NCBI RefSeq assembly: GCF_000767615.3 | Contig: NZ_CP009553.3 | Span: 2,418,001-2,482,000 of the forward strand | DNA: 64,000 nt | Direction: 5' to 3' | Source: Pandoraea pnomenusa | GTDB lineage: Bacteria > Pseudomonadota > Gammaproteobacteria > Burkholderiales > Burkholderiaceae | Part shown: in pieces, positions 9,027-18,219 of the stretch | Layout: each line of letters begins with the position of its first letter | Position numbering within the stretch: the first letter of the stretch is position 1 | Translations under genes and position numbers: made by a program | The notes under the pieces: model-generated | The model's input: only the letters and a program-made list of their open reading frames with translations | What the model was told of the DNA's origin: nothing | Database searches by the model: none

Positions 9027-9857
9027 TCAGGTTCGCGCAATCTGGAAGCGATACCGTCGCAAATCGTTCAGATCGTCGGCGCTTTGCCCCGGCGACACGG
9101 TCGACTCGGTGAGTTCGAGCGTGCCGTCGCGGTGATAACGCAGCAGCGTCGTGCACCGGGTGCCATAGGCGGGAGACGCGATGAAGGCCGCGGACAGCGC
9201 CTTCTCCCACGCGGGCGTCACGCCGGTTTCGGGCAACGCGTCGTCGGGCGCCTGGGTTGGATCGCGCATGAGCGTGAGCAACGTCATGTCGTCGGCGCCC
9301 TCGGCCAGGGCAGCCCCGAGCGCGCCGCGACGGCTCACCAGCTTCGGCCAGGGCGTGTCCAACAGGGCATTCGAAAGCCCGTGAATGCCTGCGGCGATCG
9401 GGTGGGCGACGGGACGGGGGCGCCTGTGCGGGTCGCCGTCATGGTCGCTGCGGGCATCGTCGCGATTGCCGAGCCAGAACAGCTTGCCCGCAGGCAGATC
9501 TCCCGTCAGCAGGTTGAATCCCGCATATTCATGGGCATGTTTCTCCACGCGCGCGAGATCGCCGTCAAACGGTGTGGCGTCGAGCATTGCCGACACCAGC
9601 AGTCCGCGCGAAGGCGCGTCCTTCGGAGCCATCGGCGCCCTGCCGTCGCGGAAGTTCGTGAGCGCGGCAAACCGTCCCGAGCGATTGACGCCCAGCCACG
9701 TTCCGCCGCCGCGCAGGTCCCGTCCGCCCAGCACGTCAGTGCGATCGCGCCACCAGTGCATCGGCTCGGCGGGACGCTCGAAGAACTCGTCGCGATTGGC
9801 CAGCAGAACCAGCGGGGTGGGGGCGTCAGGTGTCCAGGAGAAGACGATCAGGCACAT
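9027..9857 (-). CDS. NRDE-family protein (TANGO2-like)
   Basis: A 276-residue member of the NRDE family, named for the Asn-Arg-Asp-Glu motif seen here in LVLLANRDEFF. The start is placed so the protein begins MCLIVFSW: a cysteine at position 2, conserved in the family and proposed to be exposed as an N-terminal nucleophile. Function is not established; the human relative TANGO2 is linked to haem and lipid handling. Its first 10 bases overlap the end of the DUF4936 gene, so it is probably the last gene of the ygfZ operon. Confidence 0.85.
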   Translation of the reverse strand: MCLIVFSWTPDAPTPLVLLANRDEFFERPAEPMHWWRDRTDVLGGRDLRGGGTWLGVNRSGRFAALTNFRDGRAPMAPKDAPSRGLLVSAMLDATPFDGDLARVEKHAHEYAGFNLLTGDLPAGKLFWLGNRDDARSDHDGDPHRRPRPVAHPIAAGIHGLSNALLDTPWPKLVSRRGALGAALAEGADDMTLLTLMRDPTQAPDDALPETGVTPAWEKALSAAFIASPAYGTRCTTLLRYHRDGTLELTESTVSPGQSADDLNDLRRYRFQIART

Positions 9858-10162
9858 GGCGTTTGGGCGGCGGTCGCGTCGACGAAGCACTCGACATGGC
9901 GCTCGCCCTGCACCAGCGTTGCCAGGCCGGACTCGGCAACCAGCGAGGGCAGGGCGGCGACGAAGGCGTTATCGACACTGTCGTATCGCTCCATCCAGGT
10001 GGCGAACAAGGTGGCGGCATCGCTTTGCGGCGCATCCAGCCGCCATTGAAGGCGTCCCGCCACGCCGAAGCGAGCCGCCGCCAGCGCAAGGAGCTGCGCG
10101 ACGGCTTGCCGCGCGGCGTCGGCATCGTGCGTCGAGACGCGGTAGTAGACGTAACAGTCCAT
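9848..10162 (-). CDS. DUF4936 family protein
   Basis: A 104-residue protein starting MDCYVYYRVS, a small family typically found next to ygfZ in betaproteobacteria. It has an alpha/beta pattern, with a helix rich in Ala/Gln (residues ~15-30) and a conserved TWMERYD motif. The frame is open for 120 codons upstream, but that part lies over ygfZ; the ATG at 10162 leaves 20 bp after the ygfZ stop. No role is known. Its placement suggests co-expression with the iron-sulfur repair protein YgfZ. Confidence 0.78.
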   Translation of the reverse strand: MDCYVYYRVSTHDADAARQAVAQLLALAAARFGVAGRLQWRLDAPQSDAATLFATWMERYDSVDNAFVAALPSLVAESGLATLVQGERHVECFVDATAAQTPCA

Positions 10163-10182
10163 CGGCTGTCGCGGCGCGCCGT

Positions 10183-11307
10183 TCAGGACACAGTGGCGGA
10201 CGACGCCGACGAGGCGGGCGACTCGGTGGGATCGAAGATGTCGTAAGGCAGTTCGGCAAACGCAAGTGCCGGGCCGTCGGCCGCACCCAGGCGCACATCG
10301 TTCGCCTCGCGCGCGGCGAGCTTCAGTTCGACCAGTGCGTCGTAGCCGCCGCTCGGCGCGATGGCAGCCTGCACGATCATGCCGCACGGCTGGTCGGGGT
10401 CGCTCGTCTCGACGAGCGCCTGACCCGGTTGGGGCGGCGCGCCGTCGATATGGGCGAGATGCAGGCGTCGCTTGATCGTGCCGCGATACTGACTGCGAGC
10501 AACGACTTCCTGCCCGGGATAGCACCCCTTGCGGAAATTCACGCCACCCACGACTTCCCAGTTGATCATTTGCGGCACGAACTGCTCTTGCGTCGCACTC
10601 GTGACGCGTGCCACGCCGCTATGCACATCCAGCCAGGCGGCGATGTCGGGGGCGACCGTCACGACCCCGGCCGCCTGCGTGAGCGACGCCCATGCGGCAC
10701 CGGCCTGCGCGACCGGTACGCTCCACAGGAAGCGTGGCAACGCGCGGGCGGTACCGGCGTCCGGCAGACGTACGAGGCTCGTCGGTGCGTCGCCCAGTGT
10801 GCCGTGCGCGGCTGCGAGCGCCGAGTCCGACAGCGAAGCGAACGTCCCGGCGAGCACGGCTTCGGCAGCCGGGCCTCCGACCTGAAGCAATACATGAGTC
10901 GCCGTGCCGTCGGTGAGTTTCGCCTTTGCGCGCAATACGAACATCGACAAACGCTTCTGGACGCCCGCCTGCACATCGGCGCCGCATGCGAGGTAGATCG
11001 TCGCGTCGGCGGAGGCGTCGCGCCACATCAGGAACGTGGCGAGCAGGCGGCCCTTCGCGGAGCAATAGCCCGCCAGGCGCGCCTGTGCCGGCGCGAGACG
11101 CTCGACGTCGTTCGTCAGCTGTCCATGCAGGAAGGCGGCGGCGTCGGCGCCGTTCACGGCAATCAATCCGGTATCGCTCGCGAGCGACACGAAACTGCCG
11201 TTGCGCAGCGCGTCGAACTGAGCGGCGAGCGCGTCGGCATCGAGCGAGAGTTCTGTGGAAGATGCGGCTGCCGCTTGCGGCAGAAGGTCACGCCATTGGG
11301 AGGTCAT
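10183..11307 (-). CDS. ygfZ: YgfZ/GcvT folate-binding protein (iron-sulfur cluster assembly/repair)
   Basis: A 374-residue folate-binding protein related to the glycine-cleavage T-protein, needed for full activity of several Fe-S enzymes such as MiaB. The hallmark YgfZ motif KGCYPGQEVVAR is present near residue 250, with the conserved cysteine. The N-terminal folate-binding core contains FLHGQLTNDV. It is the first gene of a three-gene minus-strand operon, divergent from mltG. The 189-bp region between them holds a short AT-rich stretch around 11355 that may carry one or both promoters. Confidence 0.93.
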   Translation of the reverse strand: MTSQWRDLLPQAAAASSTELSLDADALAAQFDALRNGSFVSLASDTGLIAVNGADAAAFLHGQLTNDVERLAPAQARLAGYCSAKGRLLATFLMWRDASADATIYLACGADVQAGVQKRLSMFVLRAKAKLTDGTATHVLLQVGGPAAEAVLAGTFASLSDSALAAAHGTLGDAPTSLVRLPDAGTARALPRFLWSVPVAQAGAAWASLTQAAGVVTVAPDIAAWLDVHSGVARVTSATQEQFVPQMINWEVVGGVNFRKGCYPGQEVVARSQYRGTIKRRLHLAHIDGAPPQPGQALVETSDPDQPCGMIVQAAIAPSGGYDALVELKLAAREANDVRLGAADGPALAFAELPYDIFDPTESPASSASSATVS

Positions 11308-11496
11308 AAACGAGGGTGCCTGTCAATCTGTGAGGGTTCGGCAAGTCAAAGTATTATATTGGGTCTTCCGCCAGGACGTGCGAGCCCGGTTCGATGCGCG
11401 AAATGCGTCGCGAGATACCCGTGCGGCCCGATCGCCCCGGCTGACCGAGTCCCCCCGAACCCGCGGCCGCCCTCGAATGGCGCACGTGGCTTACTC

Positions 11497-12501
11497 ATGC
11501 AATTCATGTATTTCATCAAACGCCTGTTGGTATTGTCGATCGTCGCGGCGCTGGCGGCGGGCGGCGCCTTTTACTATTGGGCGCAGACGCCGCTCCAATT
11601 GGGCAAGCCGACGCTCGACGTGACGATCAAGCCCTACAGCTCGGTGCGCAGCGTGGCCACGCAATTGCGTAGCGGCGGCGTACCGGTGCATCCGCTGCTG
11701 TTCAACCTGCTGGCACGGGTGATGGACGTGGGAACCCGTCTGAAGTCCGGCAACTACGAGTTCGCCACGGGCGTCACGCCCATCGAAGTCATGGAAAAGC
11801 TCGCGCGCGGCGACGTCAATCAATACGTCGTGACGATCATCGAAGGCTGGACCTTCAAGAAAATGCGCGCCGAGCTCGACGCGAACCCGGCGTTGCGCCA
11901 CGACACGGCCGGTCTGCCGGATGCCGACATCATGCAACTCGTGGGCGCCGACCGGGCCGAAGCCGAAGGCATGTTCTTTCCGGATACCTACCTTTTTCCG
12001 AAAGGCACGAGCGATATCGACATCTACAGGCGCGCGTATCGCCTGATGCAGAAGCGTCTGGACGAAGCATGGTCCGCGCGCGCACCGGGCCTGCCGTACA
12101 CGACGCCGTACGAGGCGCTTATCATGGCATCGCTCGTCGAGAAGGAGACGGGGCAGGCAGTGGAGCGCGCGCAGGTCGCAGCCGTGTTCGTGAACCGTCT
12201 GCGCAAGCGCATGCTGCTGCAAACGGATCCCACGGTGATCTACGGCATGGGAGACCTGTACACGGGGCGCCTGCGCAAGCGCGACTTGCAGACGGACACG
12301 CCGTACAACACTTACACGCGCGCGGGTTTGCCGCCGACCCCGATCGCATTGCCGGGCGTGGCGTCGCTCGCGGCGGCGCTCAACCCCGCGCCGACCGACG
12401 CCTTGTACTTCGTGGCGCGCGGCGACGGCACGAGCCACTTCTCGACGAATCTGCAGGAACACAATCGCGCCGTGGACAAATATCAGCGAGGTGAGCAATG
12501 A
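11497..12501 (+). CDS. mltG: Endolytic murein transglycosylase MltG (YceG)
   Basis: A 334-residue inner-membrane enzyme that cuts nascent peptidoglycan strands and helps set glycan length. One N-terminal transmembrane helix (residues ~9-29) precedes a LysM-like region and the YceG catalytic domain. The catalytic glutamate is in [11 protein letters not shown], and downstream [10 protein letters not shown] and [14 protein letters not shown] are family hallmarks. Start at 11497 (or 11506) directly precedes the membrane helix; the frame is open a long way upstream, but that stretch is antisense to ygfZ. It overlaps tmk by 4 bp (ATGA). Confidence 0.95.
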   Translation: MQFMYFIKRLLVLSIVAALAAGGAFYYWAQTPLQLGKPTLDVTIKPYSSVRSVATQLRSGGVPVHPLLFNLLARVMDVGTRLKSGNYEFATGVTPIEVMEKLARGDVNQYVVTIIEGWTFKKMRAELDANPALRHDTAGLPDADIMQLVGADRAEAEGMFFPDTYLFPKGTSDIDIYRRAYRLMQKRLDEAWSARAPGLPYTTPYEALIMASLVEKETGQAVERAQVAAVFVNRLRKRMLLQTDPTVIYGMGDLYTGRLRKRDLQTDTPYNTYTRAGLPPTPIALPGVASLAAALNPAPTDALYFVARGDGTSHFSTNLQEHNRAVDKYQRGEQ

Positions 12502-13169
12502 CGCATTCTCCCGAAACGCCGGCCGTCACGCCGGGCAAGTTCGTGACGTTCGAAGGGATCGACGGCGCGGGCAAGAGCACGCACGTCAACGCGTTTGTCG
12601 ACACGCTGCGTCAGGGGCTTGCCGCTGTGGAGCGCAATGTCGTCGCCACCCGCGAGCCGGGCGGCACGCCGCTGGGCGAAGCGCTTCGCAAGCTGGTGCT
12701 CGACGAGCCGATGGCGCTCGAAACCGAGGCATTGCTGATGTTCGCCGGACGCCGCGAGCATCTGGTCAAGGTGATCGAGCCGGCGCTCGCGCGCGGCGAC
12801 TGGGTCGTCTCCGATCGGTTCACCGATGCCACGTTCGCTTACCAGGGCGGCGGGCGCGGGTTGTCGGACGAGAAGCTCACGATTCTCGAGCGCTGGGTGC
12901 AGGGCACTCGCCAGCCCGACCTGACCATTCTCTTCGACCTCGATCCGGCGATTGCCGCCGCCCGTCTGGCCGGCGCCCGCGCGCCGGACAAGTTCGAGCG
13001 CGAATCGGCGGCATTCTTCACCCGGGTTCGCGAAGCCTATCTGCGCCGTGCCGAGGCATCGCCCGAACGGTTCGTCGTGATCGACGCCGCCCAAAGCATC
13101 GACGCCATCGCCGCAAAGCTCGCCGGCGTGTTCGCCCGACTGGGCGTACCCGGGCACGTGGCGCGCTGA
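12498..13169 (+). CDS. tmk: Thymidylate kinase
   Basis: A 223-residue enzyme that phosphorylates dTMP to dTDP with ATP. The P-loop [12 protein letters not shown], the DR(Y/F)-type motif [20 protein letters not shown] and the LID region are all visible. About 12 extra residues precede the P-loop strand. Start is coupled to mltG through an ATGA overlap. The order mltG-tmk-holB-tatD is the common arrangement in proteobacteria. Confidence 0.96.
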   Translation: MTHSPETPAVTPGKFVTFEGIDGAGKSTHVNAFVDTLRQGLAAVERNVVATREPGGTPLGEALRKLVLDEPMALETEALLMFAGRREHLVKVIEPALARGDWVVSDRFTDATFAYQGGGRGLSDEKLTILERWVQGTRQPDLTILFDLDPAIAAARLAGARAPDKFERESAAFFTRVREAYLRRAEASPERFVVIDAAQSIDAIAAKLAGVFARLGVPGHVAR

Positions 13170-13170
13170 T

Positions 13171-13206
13171 GCGCAATACGCGCAGTACGTGCAATACGCG
13201 CAGTAC
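13171..13206. repeat. Short tandem repeat, four 9-bp units, after tmk
   Basis: Directly after the tmk stop are four units of the pattern GCGCAATAC / GCGCAGTAC (the third begins GTG), arranged as two nearly identical 18-bp copies. No function is evident. It lies in the 147-bp gap before holB. Confidence 0.7.
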
Positions 13207-13316
13207 GCGCGATAATCCGGTCATGTCGTCGACGGGCGCGGCACGATCAGGGCGTTGACGCCCAGACCGGCGTGGCATTGTCGCGCCGCTTTCGCTCTCC
13301 CGGCCAAGGAGCTCAC

Positions 13317-14357
13317 ATGCTTTATCCGTGGCAGTCACAAGACTGGACACGCCTGAACGACCTGCGCGCCCAGATGCCGCACGCCTTGCTGCTGCAAGCC
13401 GTGCCGGGCATCGGCGAGATCGCGCTGGCCCGTACGTTTGCACAGGGCTTGCTGTGCGAATCCCCGCGTGACGACCATCTGCCTTGTGGCACATGCGGCG
13501 CGTGCCAGTGGTTCGCCAGCGGCAATCATCCGGACTTTCGCGCCGTCTGTCCCGAAGCGCTGGCCGACAGCTTGCCTGGCGCCGAGGCGCGCGCCGATGC
13601 GGACGGCGAGAAGAAGACCAAGACGCCGAGCAAGGAAATCAAGATCGAACAGGTGCGCGAGGTGATCGACTTCGCGAGTCTGGGCTCGCATCGGCAAGGG
13701 CGTCGCGTCGTGCTGCTGTATCCGGCCGAGGCGCTCAACGTTCACGCGGCGAATGCCTTGCTCAAGACGCTCGAGGAGCCGCCCGAGGGGGTCGTGTTCC
13801 TGCTGGTGACGACGCAGCCCGATCGTCTGCTCCCTACCATCCTCTCCCGCTGCCGGCGGTTGGTGCTGACCCGCCCGGACGCGCAGCAGGCCACGCAATG
13901 GCTGATGGGCGAAGCGGGGCTCGATGCGGCCACGGCCGGTGCGGTGCTGGCCGAGGCGGGCGGCGCGCCGCTGGCTGCGCGCGCGCTCGCGGCGCCCGAC
14001 GAGCGCGGCTGGCGTGACTGGATGCTCGGCCAGCTCGCGCAGGGCGCCGCCATCGATGCGCTTGCGTGCGCTGAACAGCTCCACAAGGGCAATCTGCCCG
14101 GCATTCTGGAGACGCTCCAGCGTTGGTGCTTCGACGTGCTCGCCGAGCGCATGGCCGGGGCGGTACGCTTTTTCCCGGGGCAGGCGCCGGCGTTGCGTCG
14201 CTGTGGCGAGGCAACGGATGACGTTCGTCTGCTCGGTTTCCTGCGCGAGCTCGCGCAGCAGCGTCAGGTGCAGCATCACCCGCTCAACACGCGTGTGCTG
14301 CTCGAGGCGCTTTTCCTGCAATACAAACAGTTGTTCGGTGGGCCGGCGTCGCTTTGA
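13317..14357 (+). CDS. holB: DNA polymerase III subunit delta'
   Basis: A 346-residue clamp-loader subunit. As expected for delta', the P-loop is degenerate (VPGIGEIALA, no GKT), so it does not hydrolyse ATP. Four cysteines of a zinc module are seen in CESPRDD...CGTCGACQWF near residues 43-62, followed by an SRC motif in ILSRCRRL. A charged insert (EKKTKTPSKEIKI) follows the zinc module. The start at 13317 has AAGGAG at 13306-13311; an in-frame start 45 bp upstream is less likely. Confidence 0.93.
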   Translation: MLYPWQSQDWTRLNDLRAQMPHALLLQAVPGIGEIALARTFAQGLLCESPRDDHLPCGTCGACQWFASGNHPDFRAVCPEALADSLPGAEARADADGEKKTKTPSKEIKIEQVREVIDFASLGSHRQGRRVVLLYPAEALNVHAANALLKTLEEPPEGVVFLLVTTQPDRLLPTILSRCRRLVLTRPDAQQATQWLMGEAGLDAATAGAVLAEAGGAPLAARALAAPDERGWRDWMLGQLAQGAAIDALACAEQLHKGNLPGILETLQRWCFDVLAERMAGAVRFFPGQAPALRRCGEATDDVRLLGFLRELAQQRQVQHHPLNTRVLLEALFLQYKQLFGGPASL

Positions 14358-14386
14358 CGCAGGGCCTCGGCAACCGATCGCACATC

Positions 14387-15169
14387 ATGTTCATCGATTC
14401 GCACTGTCATATCAATTTCCCCGAACTGGCCGAGCAAATGCCCGACCTGCTCGCGCGCATGCGCGAGAACAAGGTGAGCCACGCGCTATGCGTGAGCGTG
14501 GATCTGCCGACGCTGCCGCAGGTGCTGGCAATCGCCGCCCAGCATGAGAACGTGTTCGCGTCCGTCGGGGTGCACCCCGATTACGAGGACACGCCCGAGC
14601 CGAGCGTCGACGATCTCGTGCGACTCGCAGCCACGCCGAAGGTCGTGGCCATCGGCGAGACCGGGCTCGACTACTATCGGCTCGAAGGCCGCACCATCGA
14701 GGACATGGCGTGGCAGCGCGAGCGCTTTCGCACGCATATCCGGGCCGCGCGGGCAACGGGCAAGCCGCTGATCATCCACACGCGCTCGGCCGCAGAGGAC
14801 ACCTTGCGCATCATGCGCGAGGAACACGCTGGCGAACCGGCGGGCGTGATGCATTGCTTCACCGAGAGCTGGGAGGTGGCCCAGGGCGCGCTGGATCAGA
14901 ACTTCTATATTTCGTTTTCGGGCATCGTCACGTTCAAGAGCGCCCGCGACTTGCAGGACGTTGCGCGCCGCGTGCCGCTCGAGCGCATGCTGATCGAAAC
15001 CGATGCACCGTATCTCGCGCCAGTGCCGTTCCGCGGCAAGCTCAATCAACCCGGCTATGTGCGTCACGTGGCCGAATTCATTGCCGACTTGCGCGGGGAG
15101 CCGCTGCAAAAGATTGCCGAGGCGACCACGGAAAACTTCTTCCGGTTGTTCGCCGCGGCCCGGCCCTGA
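14387..15169 (+). CDS. tatD: TatD family deoxyribonuclease/hydrolase
   Basis: A 260-residue TIM-barrel metal-dependent hydrolase; E. coli TatD has 3'-5' exonuclease activity. Metal ligands are visible: FIDSHCHINF at the N-terminus, the glutamate in AIGETGLDYYR, the histidine in PLIIHTRSA, and MHCFTES. The ATG at 14387 gives the usual MFIDSHCH start. An alternative TTG at 14354 overlapping the holB stop would add 11 residues. Fifth gene position in the mltG-tmk-holB block. Confidence 0.93.
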   Translation: MFIDSHCHINFPELAEQMPDLLARMRENKVSHALCVSVDLPTLPQVLAIAAQHENVFASVGVHPDYEDTPEPSVDDLVRLAATPKVVAIGETGLDYYRLEGRTIEDMAWQRERFRTHIRAARATGKPLIIHTRSAAEDTLRIMREEHAGEPAGVMHCFTESWEVAQGALDQNFYISFSGIVTFKSARDLQDVARRVPLERMLIETDAPYLAPVPFRGKLNQPGYVRHVAEFIADLRGEPLQKIAEATTENFFRLFAAARP

Positions 15170-15230
15170 TCGTCAGGGCGATTCGTCACTTCCCTTCGTC
15201 TCATTCACGAACGACCGACAGGAGCACCCG

Positions 15231-15905
15231 ATGCGAAAATTTTTGATGGTCCGAGCCTGGCTGTTGCTCAGCGTACTTTCGCTGACGGCATGCGCGACAG
15301 CGGCCACGTCCAACACGGCGCTGGTCAAGGCGGTCGTGTTCAACGACACCAAGGCGGTGGCACAGGCGCTCAAGGCGGGCGTCGATCCGAACTCCCGAGA
15401 CGAAAAGGGCAATCCGCTGCTCGTGATCGCCATGCGCGAAAAGTCGGCGGACGTGGCGACGTTGCTCATCAACGATCAACGCACCGACCTCGATGCGACC
15501 AACGCCGCTGGCGAAAACGCGATGATGATTGCGTCGCTGCAGGGCCTCACGCCCATGGTCAAGCTGCTGATCGACAAGGACGCCGAGGTCAACAAGAAGG
15601 GTTGGGCACCGTTGCACTATGCCGCGACCAATGGCCATGACGACATCGTGCAGATCCTGCTTGACGCCTCGGCGTATGTCGACGCCGAATCGCCCAACGG
15701 CACCACGCCACTCATGATGGCCGCGCGCGGTGGCCACATCACGACCTGCAAGGTGCTGCTCGACGGCGGCGCCGATGTCCGCCTCAAGAACCAACTCGGC
15801 ATGACGGCCGTTGATTTCGCAATGCAGTCGAATCAGAAGGAAATCGCGGACGGTCTGCGCAAGCGACTCGAGCAGGTCAACGCGTCGCGCCCGGCGGGCA
15901 AGTAA
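15231..15905 (+). CDS. Ankyrin-repeat lipoprotein
   Basis: A 224-residue secreted protein. Residues 1-21 form a signal peptide ending in the lipobox LTAC, so the mature protein should be lipid-anchored in the cell envelope. About five ankyrin repeats follow (for example GWAPLHYAATNGHDDIVQILLDA... and TTPLMMAARGGHITTCKVLL), implying protein-protein binding in the periplasm. AGGAG precedes the start at 15231. Ankyrin lipoproteins of this kind often follow tatD in Burkholderiaceae. Partner unknown. Confidence 0.85.
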   Translation: MRKFLMVRAWLLLSVLSLTACATAATSNTALVKAVVFNDTKAVAQALKAGVDPNSRDEKGNPLLVIAMREKSADVATLLINDQRTDLDATNAAGENAMMIASLQGLTPMVKLLIDKDAEVNKKGWAPLHYAATNGHDDIVQILLDASAYVDAESPNGTTPLMMAARGGHITTCKVLLDGGADVRLKNQLGMTAVDFAMQSNQKEIADGLRKRLEQVNASRPAGK

Positions 15906-15924
15906 GCCGACAGGCCGCTCGTCG

Positions 15925-16734
15925 TCAGGAGGCGTCGCGCGGCGCGCCGTGGCGCCCGGCGCCCCCGAGAAAGGCGCGGGCGCCCGCGATGCCCTCCGAG
16001 AACACCACGTCATACCCGGCGGCGCCTTCCTGGCGCAATGCCGCTTCAAGGGATAGGTCCCACTGCGCGTAAGCCGCGCGACGGTCGGCGCGCAGGGCCC
16101 CCTGCGGCAGCGCTGCGAGTTGTTGCGCCAGCGCGAGCGCCCCCTGGCGCGCCATGCCTTGCGGCACCAGCCGGTTCACCAGCCCGATCTCGAACGCCTC
16201 CTGCGCGCCCACGGCGCGGCCTGTGAGGATCATGTCGAGCGCGCGGCTCATGCCGATCAGCCGCGGCAGACGTACGGTGCCGCCGTCGATGAGCGGCACC
16301 CCGAAACGGCGGCAAAAGACCCCGAATGTCGCGGATTCGTCCGCGACACGCAAATCGCACCACAGGGCCAGCTCGAGGCCGCCCGCCACGGCATGGCCGC
16401 TGACCGCGGCAATCACGGGTTTGTCGAGGTGGCGACGCGTGAGGCCCATCGGGCCGTCGCCACTGCCATCGGGCGTCACCATATTGCGCCGCTCGGGGTC
16501 GTCGAACGCCGAGAGATCGGCGCCGGCGCAGAACGACGCGCCCTGGCCGCACAACACCGCGACGCTCGCATTGGCGTCCTGCTCAAATGCGATCAGCGCG
16601 TCGCGCAGGGCGGTCGCCATCGCGCGGTCCACCGCGTTGCGCCGCGTAGGGCGCGAGAGGGTAATGATCGTCACAGGCCCGTCTGTCTCCAGTTCCACGC
16701 ACTGGGTGGCTGGAGGTGAGGTACGTTGGCGCAT
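15925..16734 (-). CDS. Crotonase-family protein (enoyl-CoA hydratase-like) lacking the second Glu
   Basis: A 269-residue crotonase-fold protein. The oxyanion-hole regions (SFCAGADLSAF and GHAVAGGLELAL) and the first catalytic glutamate are present. Where hydratases have PE before the LG loop this protein reads FC (FGVFCRRFGVPLIDGGT), so the second catalytic glutamate is cysteine. Such members may catalyse isomerisation, hydrolysis or another reaction rather than hydration. The start at 16734 is set by AAGGAGA upstream; the open frame before it is not supported. It stands alone, convergent with the ankyrin gene. Confidence 0.82.
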   Translation of the reverse strand: MRQRTSPPATQCVELETDGPVTIITLSRPTRRNAVDRAMATALRDALIAFEQDANASVAVLCGQGASFCAGADLSAFDDPERRNMVTPDGSGDGPMGLTRRHLDKPVIAAVSGHAVAGGLELALWCDLRVADESATFGVFCRRFGVPLIDGGTVRLPRLIGMSRALDMILTGRAVGAQEAFEIGLVNRLVPQGMARQGALALAQQLAALPQGALRADRRAAYAQWDLSLEAALRQEGAAGYDVVFSEGIAGARAFLGGAGRHGAPRDAS

Positions 16735-16789
16735 GGCATCTCTCCTTGCGGTGGTTTGCCCGGTCTTCCCGGGCGGCCTGAGTCTCCGG

Positions 16790-18208
16790 TCAGGCGGCAG
16801 CAGGTTGGGCGCAGCGCAGCAAGGCCGGTGTCTGGGCCGCCGGTGAGCGCAGGTCGGCGATGAAACGATCGCGCCAGGTCGACAGGTCATGCTCGCGCAA
16901 CGTACCCATCATGCGTTCGTGGCGGACTTGCCGCTCGGACAGCGACATGTTCAGCGCGGTGCGCAGCGCTTCGGCCATGCCGTCGATGTCGTAAGGGTTG
17001 ACGATGAGGGCACCGTCGAGCTCCTGTGCGGCACCGGCGAAGCACGACAGCACGAGCACGCCCGGATCGGCCGGGTCCTGCGAGGCGACGTATTCCTTGG
17101 CGACCAGGTTCATGCCGTCGCGCAAGGGCGTGACGTAGCCCACCTGCGACGCCCGGAAGAACGACATCAATACCTCGTGATCGTAGCGCTTGTTGATGTA
17201 GCGCAGCGGGGTCCAGGCCAGATCGGAGAAGCGTCCGTTGATATGACCGGCCTCGGCTTCCAGTTGACGCCGAATCTCGCCGTAGCCTGCCACGTCGGAG
17301 CGGCTAGGCGGCGCCACCTGCACGAAGCTCACCGTGCCTTGCTGGTTGGGCCAGAGTTCGAGCATGCGCTCGAACGCACGGAAGCGCTCGAGCATCCCCT
17401 TGGAATAGTCGAGGCGATCCACGCTCATGATGAGCTTGCGCTCCTGCAGGCCTTGCTTCAGGTCGAGAATGTGCTTGACGGTGGCACGCGCGGTCGCCTG
17501 CTGCTGAATCTCGTCCGGATAGACGCCGATCGGATAGACGCCAGTGCGCAGCGTGCGTCCATATGCGGTGATCGTATCGTCGTCGTGACGTGTCGCGCCG
17601 GCATGACGCAGCAGGTAATCGGTGAAGGCGGTGCGGTCGGTCTCCGTCTGGAAGCCGACGAGATCGTACTCGCACATGGCGCGCACGAGCGCTTCATGAG
17701 GCGGCACCGTCATCAGGACCTGCGGAGACGGAAAGGGAATGTGCAGGAAGAAGCCGAGCCGTTGTTGCAGCCCGATCTGCCGGCATGCCTGTGCGAATGG
17801 GAGCAGGTGGTAGTCGTGCACCCAGATCAGGTCGTCGTGCTTGAGCAGCGGTGCGAGCAGCGAGGCGAACCGCGCGTTGACATGACGGTAGCCGTTGTAG
17901 TCGTCGCGCTGGAAGCGTGTGAGGTCATCGCGATAATGAAACGTGGGCCAGAGCGTCGCGTTCGAGAAGCCGCGGTAGTACGTGTTGTAGTCGCGCCGCG
18001 TGAGCGGCACGGTGGCGAAGGTGACGTTGTTGCGATGCGCGATCTCGGGCGCGGTCGCCGGTTCGGCATCGATTTCACCATTCCAGCCGAACCACATGCC
18101 TCCGGTGTCCCTGAGCGCGTCGAACACGCCGATGGCCAGACCGCCGGCCGTGGGTTTGCCCTCGGTGATCGGGGCTACCCGGTTCGACACGATGACTAAG
18201 CGACTCAT
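16790..18208 (-). CDS. otsA: Trehalose-6-phosphate synthase
   Basis: A 472-residue GT20 glycosyltransferase making trehalose-6-phosphate from UDP-glucose and glucose-6-phosphate. Family motifs include VIVSNRV, the PTAGGLAIG loop, [11 protein letters not shown], the RLDYSKG phosphate-binding motif and [16 protein letters not shown]. Length is normal. It lies 11 bp after otsB in the same direction, so the pair forms an operon for the two-step synthesis of trehalose, an osmotic and desiccation protectant. Confidence 0.96.
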   Translation of the reverse strand: MSRLVIVSNRVAPITEGKPTAGGLAIGVFDALRDTGGMWFGWNGEIDAEPATAPEIAHRNNVTFATVPLTRRDYNTYYRGFSNATLWPTFHYRDDLTRFQRDDYNGYRHVNARFASLLAPLLKHDDLIWVHDYHLLPFAQACRQIGLQQRLGFFLHIPFPSPQVLMTVPPHEALVRAMCEYDLVGFQTETDRTAFTDYLLRHAGATRHDDDTITAYGRTLRTGVYPIGVYPDEIQQQATARATVKHILDLKQGLQERKLIMSVDRLDYSKGMLERFRAFERMLELWPNQQGTVSFVQVAPPSRSDVAGYGEIRRQLEAEAGHINGRFSDLAWTPLRYINKRYDHEVLMSFFRASQVGYVTPLRDGMNLVAKEYVASQDPADPGVLVLSCFAGAAQELDGALIVNPYDIDGMAEALRTALNMSLSERQVRHERMMGTLREHDLSTWRDRFIADLRSPAAQTPALLRCAQPAAA

Positions 18209-18219
18209 ACTCCTTCCTC

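Noticed and set aside
9385-11496. A 700-residue N-terminal extension of MltG
   Set aside because: Antisense to the NRDE, DUF4936 and ygfZ genes; MltG begins with its membrane helix at 11497.
13171-13206. CRISPR-like array
   Set aside because: Units are 9 bp and contiguous, without spacers or cas genes.
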